DNA of 23,112 nucleotides from a virus: positions 1 to 23,112 of IMG/VR virus record IMGVR_UViG_3300048778_000056. One strand, written 5' to 3'. Position 1 is the stretch's first letter. Every line of letters starts with the position of its first letter. Below are positions 7,543-14,114 of this stretch, in pieces. The notes below the pieces were generated by a model. It was not told the DNA's origin. It worked only from the letters and a program-made list of their open reading frames with translations, and searched no databases. Made by a program: the position numbers and the translations under genes.

Positions 7543-8259
7543 TTATTTGTTGTTACTCCATTTCCACAAATCGAGCACCTTTAGAAATATTTCAAATTCC
7601 TGTGCTATTTCGTGATAATGCATATGCAATTTAGGAATAAAACCATATGCTGGTGTTATGTGAATGACAAAGCACAAATCAGGACGTGTGCCATGTGTTT
7701 CCTGGTAGGCCATCGCATACGCTGCCATCTGAAGGCGGTGGTTTTTGTAAATTGATTTCCCTGATTTAAAGTCTATAAGCGCAGTTATCGGTTCACCACC
7801 TTCCACATGATTTTTCATTTTACAAACCAAATCAGCAGTTCCTGCATAACCGTATTTATCGCTGTATAACGTAAGCTCGGTTTGTTCATCAGAAATTTCA
7901 TTGTCAACAAACCACGCACCAGCGTTCTTGATAAGTTTCGTCATATCAGGATCATTTGCCAGCATTGGTTTTATATCATCGCCTTTAATCCAGCGTTCCA
8001 GGACGTTATGAATATATGTGCCGCGTGCGCCTGCAGCATCGCGCGTGATGTCTGGCTGTTTTTTGGCTTTTAACAACAGCAGGTCAATGTCAACATCACG
8101 CCCTTCTGCCAGCAGCGTCATATAATCGTGCGCGATGCAGCGCGCCATTTCATTCATCTTCCAGGTTGCCAGAAAAGGTTTGTCTAATACGCCAAGAATC
8201 CACGTAACACGTGGTAGGTCTTTGCCATCTTTTTGATAATGTGTGCCATCAAATCCCAT
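7543..8259 (-). CDS. RecB/Cas4-like PD-(D/E)XK nuclease
   Basis: A 238-residue nuclease of the PDDEXK_1/RecB type. Ordered motifs are LPRVTWILGVLDKPFLATW near the start, GTYIHNVLERW (H84), GYAGTADLVCKM (D142), LIDFKSGKS (D162-x-K164) and RLQMAAYAMAY (Q176, Y180). The H, D, D-x-K and Q-x3-Y set is the exonuclease site seen in AddB, Cas4 and phage exonucleases. The four-Cys iron-sulfur cluster of Cas4 is not visible. A recombination exonuclease or DNA end-processing role fits. The start has the strong signal GGAGTGAT, lying at the end of the terminase gene. Confidence 0.82.
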   Translation of the reverse strand: MGFDGTHYQKDGKDLPRVTWILGVLDKPFLATWKMNEMARCIAHDYMTLLAEGRDVDIDLLLLKAKKQPDITRDAAGARGTYIHNVLERWIKGDDIKPMLANDPDMTKLIKNAGAWFVDNEISDEQTELTLYSDKYGYAGTADLVCKMKNHVEGGEPITALIDFKSGKSIYKNHRLQMAAYAMAYQETHGTRPDLCFVIHITPAYGFIPKLHMHYHEIAQEFEIFLKVLDLWKWSNNK

Positions 8260-8270
8260 TTAATCACTCC

Positions 8271-9644
8271 TTATTTACGAATACCGCCAAACCATTTAAT
8301 TCTAGTTCTGCCGCGTGCTGCCTGCAGCATTCCGATTGCGCCAGCAACTGCATCAAGTTGATCATCATGATTTCCGTCAGGGTAAAGCTCGGCCTCGTCT
8401 AACCAATCAGAAATCCACGCGCCACTGATAAGTTTAAGATTTCCTGCTTCCGCGTGGCTGCTGACAATGGCGATTCGTGATTGTTTGGGACCGGTTGGCC
8501 TGTATGCTTTCAGGTTGCGATCCTGCAGCACGTTGCGCCTGTAGTAGTCCAGCACCTGGATGCCGGAAGCGCCAGGTTCCTGTTCCATCACAATCGCTGT
8601 GCCTGGTCCGTCTGCGTCTGCTGTTCGTCGTATCAGTGATTCGACATCGTGCGCAGTGGACTGCGTTTTAACTATATTAACCAGGTAGTAAACACCGTCC
8701 TTAATTGCAACCAACGCGCCGGCAGTCCAATCAGGATCACGCCCTGATGCAGACTTTGGCGTTGCTGCGATGTCCCAAAATCTCACACGTGTGCTGCCTG
8801 CCGGAAGTGCTGGCATAGTTTCAAACCACTGGCGCAGGAAGAAGCCACCAGTTGCCACCTGATCCCAATTGCCATCAAGCAACTGTGCGCGTGTGACAGG
8901 ATCAAGATTTTGCAGGCTCTTTTCATATTCAACACTGTCCAGATATGGATTGTCACGCGCCCACGCGCGAATTACTGTGCGCCCTTTGGTTTCGCCTTCA
9001 ACCAGGAAGCGCTGTTTAACCCAATTGTGTCCCCTGCCGCCAGGATTGCTGGTGGACCAGATACGCAGTGGAATGGGATCATCTTTGGTTGTCCGGTTTC
9101 TGCTGAATAGGTATAGATAATGTGGTTCGATAAACTGTGTCAATTCATCAAAGCCAACAAACTGCCACTGCGCACCCTGGTATTGGTCCAGGTCTTTCTG
9201 TGTTGCTAAATATCCAAAGGTTATTGTTGCACCAGAAGGGAATGTCCATTGCTTTTCAACAGCATCCCAATGTGCTGTTTCGCCATTCACGCTGATGCCA
9301 TCAAGCCATTGGTGGCTAACATCCATCAGTGCGCCAGGTAGTGCCAGATCCTTATAGGTTCTGCGCAGTATTAACGCGTTGTATTGTGGCTCGGTCACGT
9401 ATTGCAGGGCAGCCATCATCAATGACCAGGATTTGCCTGGTCCTGCTGCACCACCAAATAAGCATTCACGCGTGGAACAGCGCAGGAAACGTGCCTGTTT
9501 GCCATATGGATCTAGCCAATCATCATTCGGCAGTTTGATGCTAGAGATCCAGGGATTCAGATAGACTGTTTCCAACAGTCGCAAATCATCTTCTGTTGGA
9601 TTTACATCCTGAACTTTCTGCAGTGTTGTTTTGTCTGTGATCAT
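8271..9644 (-). CDS. terL: Large terminase subunit (ATPase and nuclease)
   Basis: Motor that pumps DNA into the prohead. Counting from the ATG at 9644 (457 residues): Walker A GGAAGPGKS at 64-72, Walker B FVGFDE at 162-167, coupling motif STSNPGG at 197-203. The RNase H-like nuclease carries D291 (FWDIAA), D305, E354 (VMEQEP) and the NHDDQLDA block at 425-432. All key residues of ATPase and nuclease are present, so it should be active. The frame is open to a TTG at 9662, but the ATG forms an ATGA overlap with a short leader frame that has a better ribosome site. The gene follows the regulatory stretch at 9677-9932. Confidence 0.95.
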   Translation of the reverse strand: MITDKTTLQKVQDVNPTEDDLRLLETVYLNPWISSIKLPNDDWLDPYGKQARFLRCSTRECLFGGAAGPGKSWSLMMAALQYVTEPQYNALILRRTYKDLALPGALMDVSHQWLDGISVNGETAHWDAVEKQWTFPSGATITFGYLATQKDLDQYQGAQWQFVGFDELTQFIEPHYLYLFSRNRTTKDDPIPLRIWSTSNPGGRGHNWVKQRFLVEGETKGRTVIRAWARDNPYLDSVEYEKSLQNLDPVTRAQLLDGNWDQVATGGFFLRQWFETMPALPAGSTRVRFWDIAATPKSASGRDPDWTAGALVAIKDGVYYLVNIVKTQSTAHDVESLIRRTADADGPGTAIVMEQEPGASGIQVLDYYRRNVLQDRNLKAYRPTGPKQSRIAIVSSHAEAGNLKLISGAWISDWLDEAELYPDGNHDDQLDAVAGAIGMLQAARGRTRIKWFGGIRK

Positions 9645-9676
9645 CTTAATATCAACAACCAATTGATTGTGTCCAT
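9641..9676 (-). CDS. Possible 11-residue leader peptide coupled to terL
   Basis: A short frame, MDTINWLLILR, starts at ATG 9676 behind AGGTAGAT, a better ribosome site than anything just before terL. Its TGA overlaps the terL ATG in an ATGA. Such an arrangement would couple terL translation to the leader. It is short enough to arise by chance, so this is tentative. Confidence 0.35.
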   Translation of the reverse strand: MDTINWLLILR

Positions 9677-9771
9677 TTATCTACCTGCGATATTTAGAGA
9701 AAAATTTTGTATCAACTTAAACAGCGACCACCAGCGACCTGAATTTTCCCAGGATCAAAAGCCAAACCATG

Positions 9772-9936
9772 TTAATCATTAGCAAAATTGAACAAAATAT
9801 ATCTTTTGTTTAATGACAAACGCCAAATTGGAAATGGATTGCAAAGAAGATACAAAAGATATGTTTTGTATCGTTTTGTTTCGCATTTTGCCTTCCGTTG
9901 GTTGCCTGTTAGTATATCCACAACAACCTGCATCAT
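9772..9936 (-). CDS. Doubtful 54-residue frame after terS
   Basis: A frame beginning at ATG 9936, overlapping the terS stop as ATGA, runs for 54 residues (start MMQVVVDILTGNQRKAKC). The overlap is typical for this genome, but most of the frame lies over the two palindromes and has very AT-rich codons giving Lys, Tyr, Leu and Phe, unlike its neighbours. I lean toward non-coding regulatory DNA. Confidence 0.22.
   Translation of the reverse strand: MMQVVVDILTGNQRKAKCETKRYKTYLLYLLCNPFPIWRLSLNKRYILFNFAND
9791..9810. repeat. Inverted repeat AACAAAA-N6-TTTTGTT
   Basis: Arms of 7 bases with a 6-base AT centre. It shares the ACAAAA-N6-TTTTGT core with the larger palindrome 60 bases away, suggesting two binding sites for one protein on the same face-related spacing. 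Confidence 0.55.
9849..9872. repeat. Inverted repeat GATACAAAA-N6-TTTTGTATC
   Basis: Perfect 9-base arms around a 6-base centre, downstream of the small terminase stop. Palindromes of this size usually bind dimeric helix-turn-helix proteins. One arm (TTTTGTATC) recurs at 9705-9713. Confidence 0.6.
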
Positions 9937-10376
9937 TCTTTGGAAACATCTATGACTTGTTGTTTCCATTTGTCTATACGTTCATTGATTGGTTGTGTGT
10001 CTATACTGCCACTGTGTTTGATTTCCTGCGTGCTGTGCGTTCCGTATTCATCCTTCCACCTGTGTTCTGCCAACCATTCCATTGCCTTTCTGTCACCTTC
10101 TGTTGCCTTCTTCTTTATGCCAGACAGAACATTGCGTTGAAGTTGCGCCTCGGCGTTAAGTATTTGTTCGCGAAACTTATGATACTTTGCATTATAATCT
10201 GGATCATCAGGACCAGGTTCGCCTTCTTTCATCCAACGGTTGAACGTGCCATAAGATACACCACACGCATCACACGCCTTATTATAATACATCGCATCAC
10301 TAATACAACCAATAAGATTCTTGGTTAATGCACGCGTCAGTTTGCTTGGCCTTCCACCCTGCCTTCCTTTAACCAT
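9933..10376 (-). CDS. terS: Small terminase subunit
   Basis: A 147-residue DNA-recognition subunit of the packaging motor. The N-terminal half is basic and holds a helix-turn-helix (SDAMYYNKACDACGVSYGTF, then NRWMKEG), followed by YHKFREQILNAEAQLQRNVL and a KATEGDRKAMEWLAEHRWKD helix, both typical of phage terminase small subunits. It directly precedes the regulatory stretch and terL. The ATG follows the upstream stop with no gap (TGAATG). The family assignment is good; the exact DNA target is unknown, but the nearby palindromes are candidates. Confidence 0.85.
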   Translation of the reverse strand: MVKGRQGGRPSKLTRALTKNLIGCISDAMYYNKACDACGVSYGTFNRWMKEGEPGPDDPDYNAKYHKFREQILNAEAQLQRNVLSGIKKKATEGDRKAMEWLAEHRWKDEYGTHSTQEIKHSGSIDTQPINERIDKWKQQVIDVSKE

Positions 10377-10661
10377 TCAATCACATCCTGCAAAGTCTGC
10401 ATCATAACACGTCAATGATGGATCATCACTGGACACATCACGCGGCCAGGTATGTGCCACCATTATCTTCTTTATGCGTTGCACTGTATGCATCATCATT
10501 GCTGAATATGGATGTGCCGCATCAATGTGGCATTCATAGAATGGATATAACAACCGCCCTTCATATGGCTTCAACAGTTCATATGATGGTTCAATATCAG
10601 GCGTTGCATCCCTATCATAAACCACACGATAGAGTTCATCTGCTGCAAAATGTGCAGGCAT
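10377..10661 (-). CDS. Hypothetical protein upstream of terS
   Basis: A 94-residue acidic protein, not recognised. It has PSYELLKPYEGRLLYPFYEC, then HIDAAHPYSAMMMHTVQRIK and a C-terminus rich in Asp, Cys and Thr (SLTCYDADFAGCD). It lies tightly between the papain-like protease (2-base gap) and terS (0-base gap), so it should be translated with them. A role in packaging or as a structural accessory cannot be shown. Confidence 0.7.
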   Translation of the reverse strand: MPAHFAADELYRVVYDRDATPDIEPSYELLKPYEGRLLYPFYECHIDAAHPYSAMMMHTVQRIKKIMVAHTWPRDVSSDDPSLTCYDADFAGCD

Positions 10662-10663
10662 TG

Positions 10664-11503
10664 TTAGACGTTCACCACACTGATCACTGATGCAGGCGTG
10701 ACACCTGTTGGCGTTGGTCCTATTTCTGATTCAGCAATTATGGTCCAGAAGTCAGACGCGATTGCGTTTGTAATATACGCGTTTGGAAGTCTGCCAAATC
10801 CTTCATACCCCCAACTTGTATTCCAACTATTCACAAGCCACAGATTGCTTGCATCATAGCCACAGAACAGCATACAATGCCCACCTGCAACCGGATCACT
10901 GCCACTTGGATATGGAATAATTGGCAATGCATTTGCACTTCCACCAGCAACATTAAAGATGCTGTCATAAACAGTGGTTCCAAACGTCACACAAAAGCCA
11001 GATGCCAATGCAGTCTTTATGTTAAGAAGGGATTGCGCACTTCCTGCAGTTGAATCAAGTGCATAATAGTTTGTGCTTTTATTCTTAACTGCGTCAGTTG
11101 CACAGGAAGCAGGCGGCGTTGCATCAATGTTCGTGTCAAATGGCCACAATGATTCGTGGCAAATGCCATATTGATCAGTTGCCTTCACACCTGCACGCAC
11201 GTCTGCGCCATTATCACCTGGAAATGTGCCTGATAATATTCGCGCATTTCTATATTCATATTTAATATTGCCAGGAAAATACTTTCCAGTAAGACGCACC
11301 TGGCACGATTCAAACAACTTGGTCACGCCTTCAGAAACACAACAACCAATGCCATCCTGGTCATTTACGCTTAAAATTTGGCTTCGTAAATCAACAGTTG
11401 TTGGAAGTTTCTGCACCATCCTGTGCCTAATATCATCAAACTTATAATCCCTGTGATCTGGTTGCTGCCTGAGCCATCCGCCCTTAAATTGTTCTTTATC
11501 CAT
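10664..11503 (-). CDS. Papain-like cysteine protease (peptidase family C1A)
   Basis: A 279-residue peptidase with the full papain set: Gln49 of the oxyanion hole and Cys55 nucleophile in NDQDGIGCCVSEG, His209 in VAGGHCMLFCGYD, and Asn225 in WLVNSWNTSWGYEGFGRLP. The opening WLRQQPDHRDYKFDD and TTVDLRSQ match C1 enzymes of the archaeal and bacterial 'DRD' type, with little propeptide. No signal peptide is visible, so it would act in the cytoplasm or be released by lysis. In this operon, beside a glycosidase-like protein, it may attack cell-envelope protein or mature virion proteins. The start has GGGTGA, contributed by the histone-fold gene end. Confidence 0.88.
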   Translation of the reverse strand: MDKEQFKGGWLRQQPDHRDYKFDDIRHRMVQKLPTTVDLRSQILSVNDQDGIGCCVSEGVTKLFESCQVRLTGKYFPGNIKYEYRNARILSGTFPGDNGADVRAGVKATDQYGICHESLWPFDTNIDATPPASCATDAVKNKSTNYYALDSTAGSAQSLLNIKTALASGFCVTFGTTVYDSIFNVAGGSANALPIIPYPSGSDPVAGGHCMLFCGYDASNLWLVNSWNTSWGYEGFGRLPNAYITNAIASDFWTIIAESEIGPTPTGVTPASVISVVNV

Positions 11504-11506
11504 TTT

Positions 11507-11692
11507 CTATTCACCCATATCGCGCACTTCAATTCTAGTGCGCCCTTCTGCCTGCATTCTAGTAACTGCTTTTGCAGATGCCTGTTTCATAAACGCTGTC
11601 ATCCACGTTTCAAAGTCAACAAGTGCAGCATCTGAAACTTGTGTTGCGCCTGCTGAAATTAATTCGTGTCTTAATTGGTTTTTGCTTATCAT
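11507..11692 (-). CDS. Virus-encoded histone-fold protein with shortened third helix
   Basis: A 61-residue protein that aligns without gaps to the archaeal histone core. HMfB has AGAERVSDDA, then 26 residues, then GRKTIKAEDI; this protein has AGATQVSDAA, the same spacing, then GRTRIEVRDM. The central FETWMTAFMKQASAKAVTRM fits the long helix 2. It stops two residues after RDM, so most of helix 3 is absent; histone-fold proteins with a cut-back helix 3 are known in prokaryotes. It should dimerise and bind DNA, perhaps organising viral DNA before packaging or altering host chromatin. ATG lies one base after the upstream stop, suggesting coupling. Homology is strong by eye; the role is inferred. 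Confidence 0.82.
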   Translation of the reverse strand: MISKNQLRHELISAGATQVSDAALVDFETWMTAFMKQASAKAVTRMQAEGRTRIEVRDMGE

Positions 11693-11693
11693 T

Positions 11694-11954
11694 TTAAATC
11701 AATCCCTTTGGTTCATCAATAAATCCAATACAATCTTCCTGGCGCGTTTTCTCATTAATCACACAGTTGTCATACACGCGCACATAGATTTTGCCATCAC
11801 CATCTGTTCTTGGAAAAACACGAAAAAACAATGACGTGCATTTGAAGCATTTTTTAAACACTTGTTCCAATCCATCATCATCATCAAATTTGACATTAAA
11901 CACGATGCTTTTATTTGCTTCGTGTTCGTGTGTTGTTGCTCTTTGAACAATCAT
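11694..11954 (-). CDS. Hypothetical beta-rich acidic protein
   Basis: An 86-residue protein from ATG 11954 with AAAGGAA upstream; the frame extends to TTG 11993 but that start lacks a ribosome site. It has an acidic run (KFDDDDGLEQVF), CFKC, and a strand-rich SLFFRVFPRTDGDGKIYVRV. No family is recognised. It overlaps the zinc protein upstream by 44 bases, the largest overlap in this operon, and its stop lies one base before the histone-fold ATG. Confidence 0.62.
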   Translation of the reverse strand: MIVQRATTHEHEANKSIVFNVKFDDDDGLEQVFKKCFKCTSLFFRVFPRTDGDGKIYVRVYDNCVINEKTRQEDCIGFIDEPKGLI

Positions 11955-12114
11955 TGCAGAATTTCCTTTTACGTGTGCCTGCCAGTTTGACAATTGAATT
12001 TCCTACCCGTTTGCGCCAGACAATTTCAAATTCCGAGCCACACTTTTCACACGTCAGTATGTCTGCCTGTTCGTATCGTGGCCTGTCAATTATCGATCGT
12101 GGCGCGGTCATCAT
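11911..12114 (-). CDS. Small basic zinc-ribbon protein
   Basis: A 67-residue protein with CEKCGSEFEI (CxxC) and KFCNDCSKSN (CxxC) separated by a basic segment (WRKRVGNSIVKLAGTRKRK), and a basic tail. It fits a zinc ribbon that binds nucleic acid. The start is joined to the upstream stop by TGATG. Confidence 0.68.
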   Translation of the reverse strand: MMTAPRSIIDRPRYEQADILTCEKCGSEFEIVWRKRVGNSIVKLAGTRKRKFCNDCSKSNNTRTRSK

Positions 12115-12302
12115 CTAGCCTGTGATAGAAAATCAGGACATCCAGCACCCATTGCGTTCACCATCAATGGCGCGCCTTCATCGTCATACAAATAATTGCA
12201 CTGCCTAAATATCGTGCCGTCAGTCTGGATAAAAACAAACATACCGTTTGCGCGCGCACAGAATTCACACACAACTGGCGTTCTACTGTTTGCAGTGTTC
12301 AT
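12111..12302 (-). CDS. Small Cys-containing protein
   Basis: A 63-residue protein with VVCEFCARANG (CxxC at 12-15) and later single cysteines at about 35 and 55 (FRQCNYLY, GAGCPDFL), possibly a zinc site of four Cys. Function unknown. Its ATG overlaps the upstream stop as ATGA and its stop overlaps the next gene, so it is part of one translated chain. Confidence 0.66.
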   Translation of the reverse strand: MNTANSRTPVVCEFCARANGMFVFIQTDGTIFRQCNYLYDDEGAPLMVNAMGAGCPDFLSQAR

Positions 12303-12475
12303 TCTTTCACATCAGCACAAGAATCACAAGTGTTTCCTGGTTGGTCAATCCATTTGGGTTTTCCACACAAAGAACAGTTCTTTAATATTTGCCACTTATA
12401 ATCTGGCGCTGCTTCATCACTCACGGCAGTCCTGCGCAACCGATCAGCCTTATTATATTCCGCGCCTGGAATCAT
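12299..12475 (-). CDS. Small zinc-ribbon protein
   Basis: A 58-residue frame that fills the gap between the glycosidase-like gene and the next small gene. It begins MIPGAEYNKADRLRRTAVSD and carries KNCSLCGKPKW and NTCDSCADVK, two CxxC pairs 13 residues apart, a minimal zinc ribbon. Stop and next start overlap as ATGA. The start signal is modest (GGCGGT). Confidence 0.6.
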   Translation of the reverse strand: MIPGAEYNKADRLRRTAVSDEAAPDYKWQILKNCSLCGKPKWIDQPGNTCDSCADVKE

Positions 12476-12493
12476 CGTTTACCGCCAAGCATT

Positions 12494-13735
12494 TCACGCT
12501 AGTTTTGCTATATACGACTTCCAACCAGACCAGGCGGTTCCACCCCAAGTGTTGGTGTATTCAGAACCATTGGTTCCTAGAACATACACAACCAGATTAT
12601 TCATTGCATATGCCACCGCTTCCAGGCTAGAACCTTTAGGTGTCAACCCACCCAGGTTTTTCCAATCTGCCGACCACACACCGGCTGCAGTCATCGCTTT
12701 TTCAAACACAGACGTGGTGGTTCCTATCACATACACACGAAGGCTGCCATCTGGAAGCGCGACTGCCTTTGGCGCAGCAATGCACTTTCCACCCAAAGAT
12801 GTGAATGCAGATGCCTTTCCGGTTGTGTCTATCGTTCTATACCAACATGCCTGATCCGATCCCGTTATAAATTCATATCTCATTTTGTTCACCAACGTTA
12901 TTTCAGAAATACAACTTGCAGGCGTTATTGTTGACACAGGTGCTGGTCCTGTTCCACGTGGTGGATATTTTGCCTGCATAGCCGCAACAATGCCTTCAAA
13001 ACCCAGCGCCTTATATTGGCTCAACATATTATCATTAATGCCTGCCCAAATAGCAAAATGATCCAGGCCACCATTTGCAGCCATCCAATCTGCCATCGCC
13101 ATATAGGTCAGGCCAGTTCCTGCCTGGCTGTTGGATAAAATAGGATTGCCATATGTCCAGCAGCCTGCTAATATTCCATTCTTCTTTCCCGCGCGGCAGC
13201 CCTGTTGGATATACTGCCATTCGCTGTCGTAATAACTTTCCCAGGAATTCCACACAGTGAATGGATGGCTGTAAAAGTCTTTCCAAAGGCCACACTGGTC
13301 ACAGTTATAATTCATATAACCTTTGAAATACTGCTTTAAAATATCCAGGTCGCCTGATCTGCCGCCTTCACTGCTGACGTATTCCACGCCAGCATTCTTC
13401 AGCATCTGGAAGTAGCCAGCAAAGTTGGACAGTGGTGCTGTTACCTGACCACCTGCCCATATCACCTGCTCAATGTCAACAACCACAGCAAAGCCTGCCG
13501 CCTTCAGTGCGTTAATAGCTGCTGCTGGATTGCTCTGGTCTGAAACCACAAGTTGCGCGGTGTCAAAATGGTGCGCCTTAAAATAGTTCACCGTGTTGCC
13601 GTCAAAAACAGCATTCGGCGTTATTGAGAATTGGTAACTTATTTGCACGTTAATCATCTGTCTTTTTTCTATATATAAACTTCTGTTATTTTGATATGCT
13701 TTTCGTGCTTCTTTATGCCTCTGGTAATATGTCAC
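12494..13735 (-). CDS. Glycosidase-like (DUF1906-type) domain joined to a beta-propeller lectin-like domain
   Basis: A 413-residue protein. Residues about 28-265 fit a TIM-barrel glycoside-hydrolase-like domain of the Rv2525c/DUF1906 kind, with acidic candidates in FAVVVDIEQVIW (D87, E89) and YVSSEGGRSGD (E123). After a Pro/Thr linker, residues about 285-413 contain repeats like CWYRTIDTTGKASAFTSLGG and TAWSGWKSYI, the PLL-like beta-propeller pattern that binds sugars. It may cleave or bind envelope glycans as an endolysin or depolymerase. No signal peptide is seen. GTG 13735 has a strong GGAAGGTG site and a TATA box 38 bases upstream. ATG 13657 is an alternative start, because residues 1-26 (YYQRHKEARKAYQNN) look like a stray piece of an HNH N-terminus. 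Confidence 0.75.
   Translation of the reverse strand: MTYYQRHKEARKAYQNNRSLYIEKRQMINVQISYQFSITPNAVFDGNTVNYFKAHHFDTAQLVVSDQSNPAAAINALKAAGFAVVVDIEQVIWAGGQVTAPLSNFAGYFQMLKNAGVEYVSSEGGRSGDLDILKQYFKGYMNYNCDQCGLWKDFYSHPFTVWNSWESYYDSEWQYIQQGCRAGKKNGILAGCWTYGNPILSNSQAGTGLTYMAMADWMAANGGLDHFAIWAGINDNMLSQYKALGFEGIVAAMQAKYPPRGTGPAPVSTITPASCISEITLVNKMRYEFITGSDQACWYRTIDTTGKASAFTSLGGKCIAAPKAVALPDGSLRVYVIGTTTSVFEKAMTAAGVWSADWKNLGGLTPKGSSLEAVAYAMNNLVVYVLGTNGSEYTNTWGGTAWSGWKSYIAKLA
13668..13682. repeat. Second copy of TATA-containing 15-mer inside the glycosidase-like gene
   Basis: TTCTATATATAAACT is identical to 13771-13785, 103 bases away. It lies only 10 bases before the internal ATG, too close for a normal leadered transcript from that ATG. 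It may be a remnant of a duplicated promoter or a site bound by the same factor. Confidence 0.5.
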
Positions 13736-13743
13736 AATTAAAG

Positions 13744-13785
13744 CACCTTCCTGTTTAATATCTGTTTCGATTCTATATATAAACT
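13744..13785 (-). promoter_or_regulatory. TATA promoter and ribosome site for the lysis/histone/terminase operon
   Basis: On the minus strand TTTATATATAG (13783-13773) is the best TATA box in the window. Start of transcription is expected about 25 bases later, near 13752, right at AGGAAGGTG (13752-13744), which is 8 bases before the GTG start codon. The short leader fits archaeal practice. It should drive the chain of overlapping genes down to terS. Confidence 0.72.
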
Positions 13786-13837
13786 GTCACCACTAATCAC
13801 AAACCGTTCCCCCATAGTAGATTTTATGCATGTAAAG

Positions 13838-13843
13838 AAAAAA
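13838..13843 (-). terminator. Oligo-T terminator after the primase operon
   Basis: Thirty bases past the winged-helix gene stop the minus strand reads TATATTTTTTCTTTAC. Runs of T on the coding strand are the usual archaeal termination signal, and the next promoter follows within 60 bases. No strong hairpin is seen. Confidence 0.45.
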
Positions 13844-13872
13844 TATAAGAATGCACATATTACTTTAGGTTA

Positions 13873-14106
13873 TTACAGGGGAACGATTTCTGGCGTGCCA
13901 TCTGCAGCCACACAGGTCATAAATTCGGGCGTGCCATCGTCACTGTAAAACACATCAATTTCGTCTGTCTTTGGTCTGCGTGCAATCTTCTTTCCTAATT
14001 CGGTAACAAAATATTTTCCGTCTTTTCCGCACGCAACCAATCCGTGTTCAACACATTCGTTCAGCGTTTTTTGAAATTCGTTTCGCATTATTAATTTATC
14101 AATCAT
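13873..14106 (-). CDS. Small winged-helix-like protein after the primase
   Basis: A 77-residue protein. The N-terminal 45 residues, LNECVEHGLVACGKDGKYFV followed by TELGKKIARR, are typical of the last helix and wing of a winged-helix domain. The remainder is acidic with a repeated DGTPE (residues 57-61 and 70-74). It may regulate transcription or be a replication accessory. The ribosome site is strong (GGAGTGATAT). It ends the replication operon. Confidence 0.65.
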   Translation of the reverse strand: MIDKLIMRNEFQKTLNECVEHGLVACGKDGKYFVTELGKKIARRPKTDEIDVFYSDDGTPEFMTCVAADGTPEIVPL

Positions 14107-14114
14107 TTTTTATA

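Larger units (their letters stand above)
9677..9932 (-). promoter_or_regulatory. terS-terL intergenic stretch with paired palindromes
   Basis: This is the longest AT-rich break inside the packaging genes. It holds two related inverted repeats: GATACAAAA-N6-TTTTGTATC (9849-9872) and AACAAAA-N6-TTTTGTT (9791-9810). Their shared ACAAAA-N6-TTTTGT cores start exactly 60 bases apart. A further half-site TTTTGTATC is at 9705-9713, TTTTG recurs at 9874-9878 and 9886-9890, and CAGCGACC is directly repeated around 9722-9739. Likely roles are an operator for terL or a terminase recognition (pac/cos) region. A convincing TATA box is not obvious here. Confidence 0.5.

Noticed and set aside
9772-9936. 54-residue frame after terS as a firm gene
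   Set aside because: Kept only as a low-confidence entry because the palindromes and AT-rich codons suggest regulatory DNA.
13873-13998. DGTPE repeats as a degradation tag
   Set aside because: Two short copies in one small protein are too little to support any tag or repeat family.
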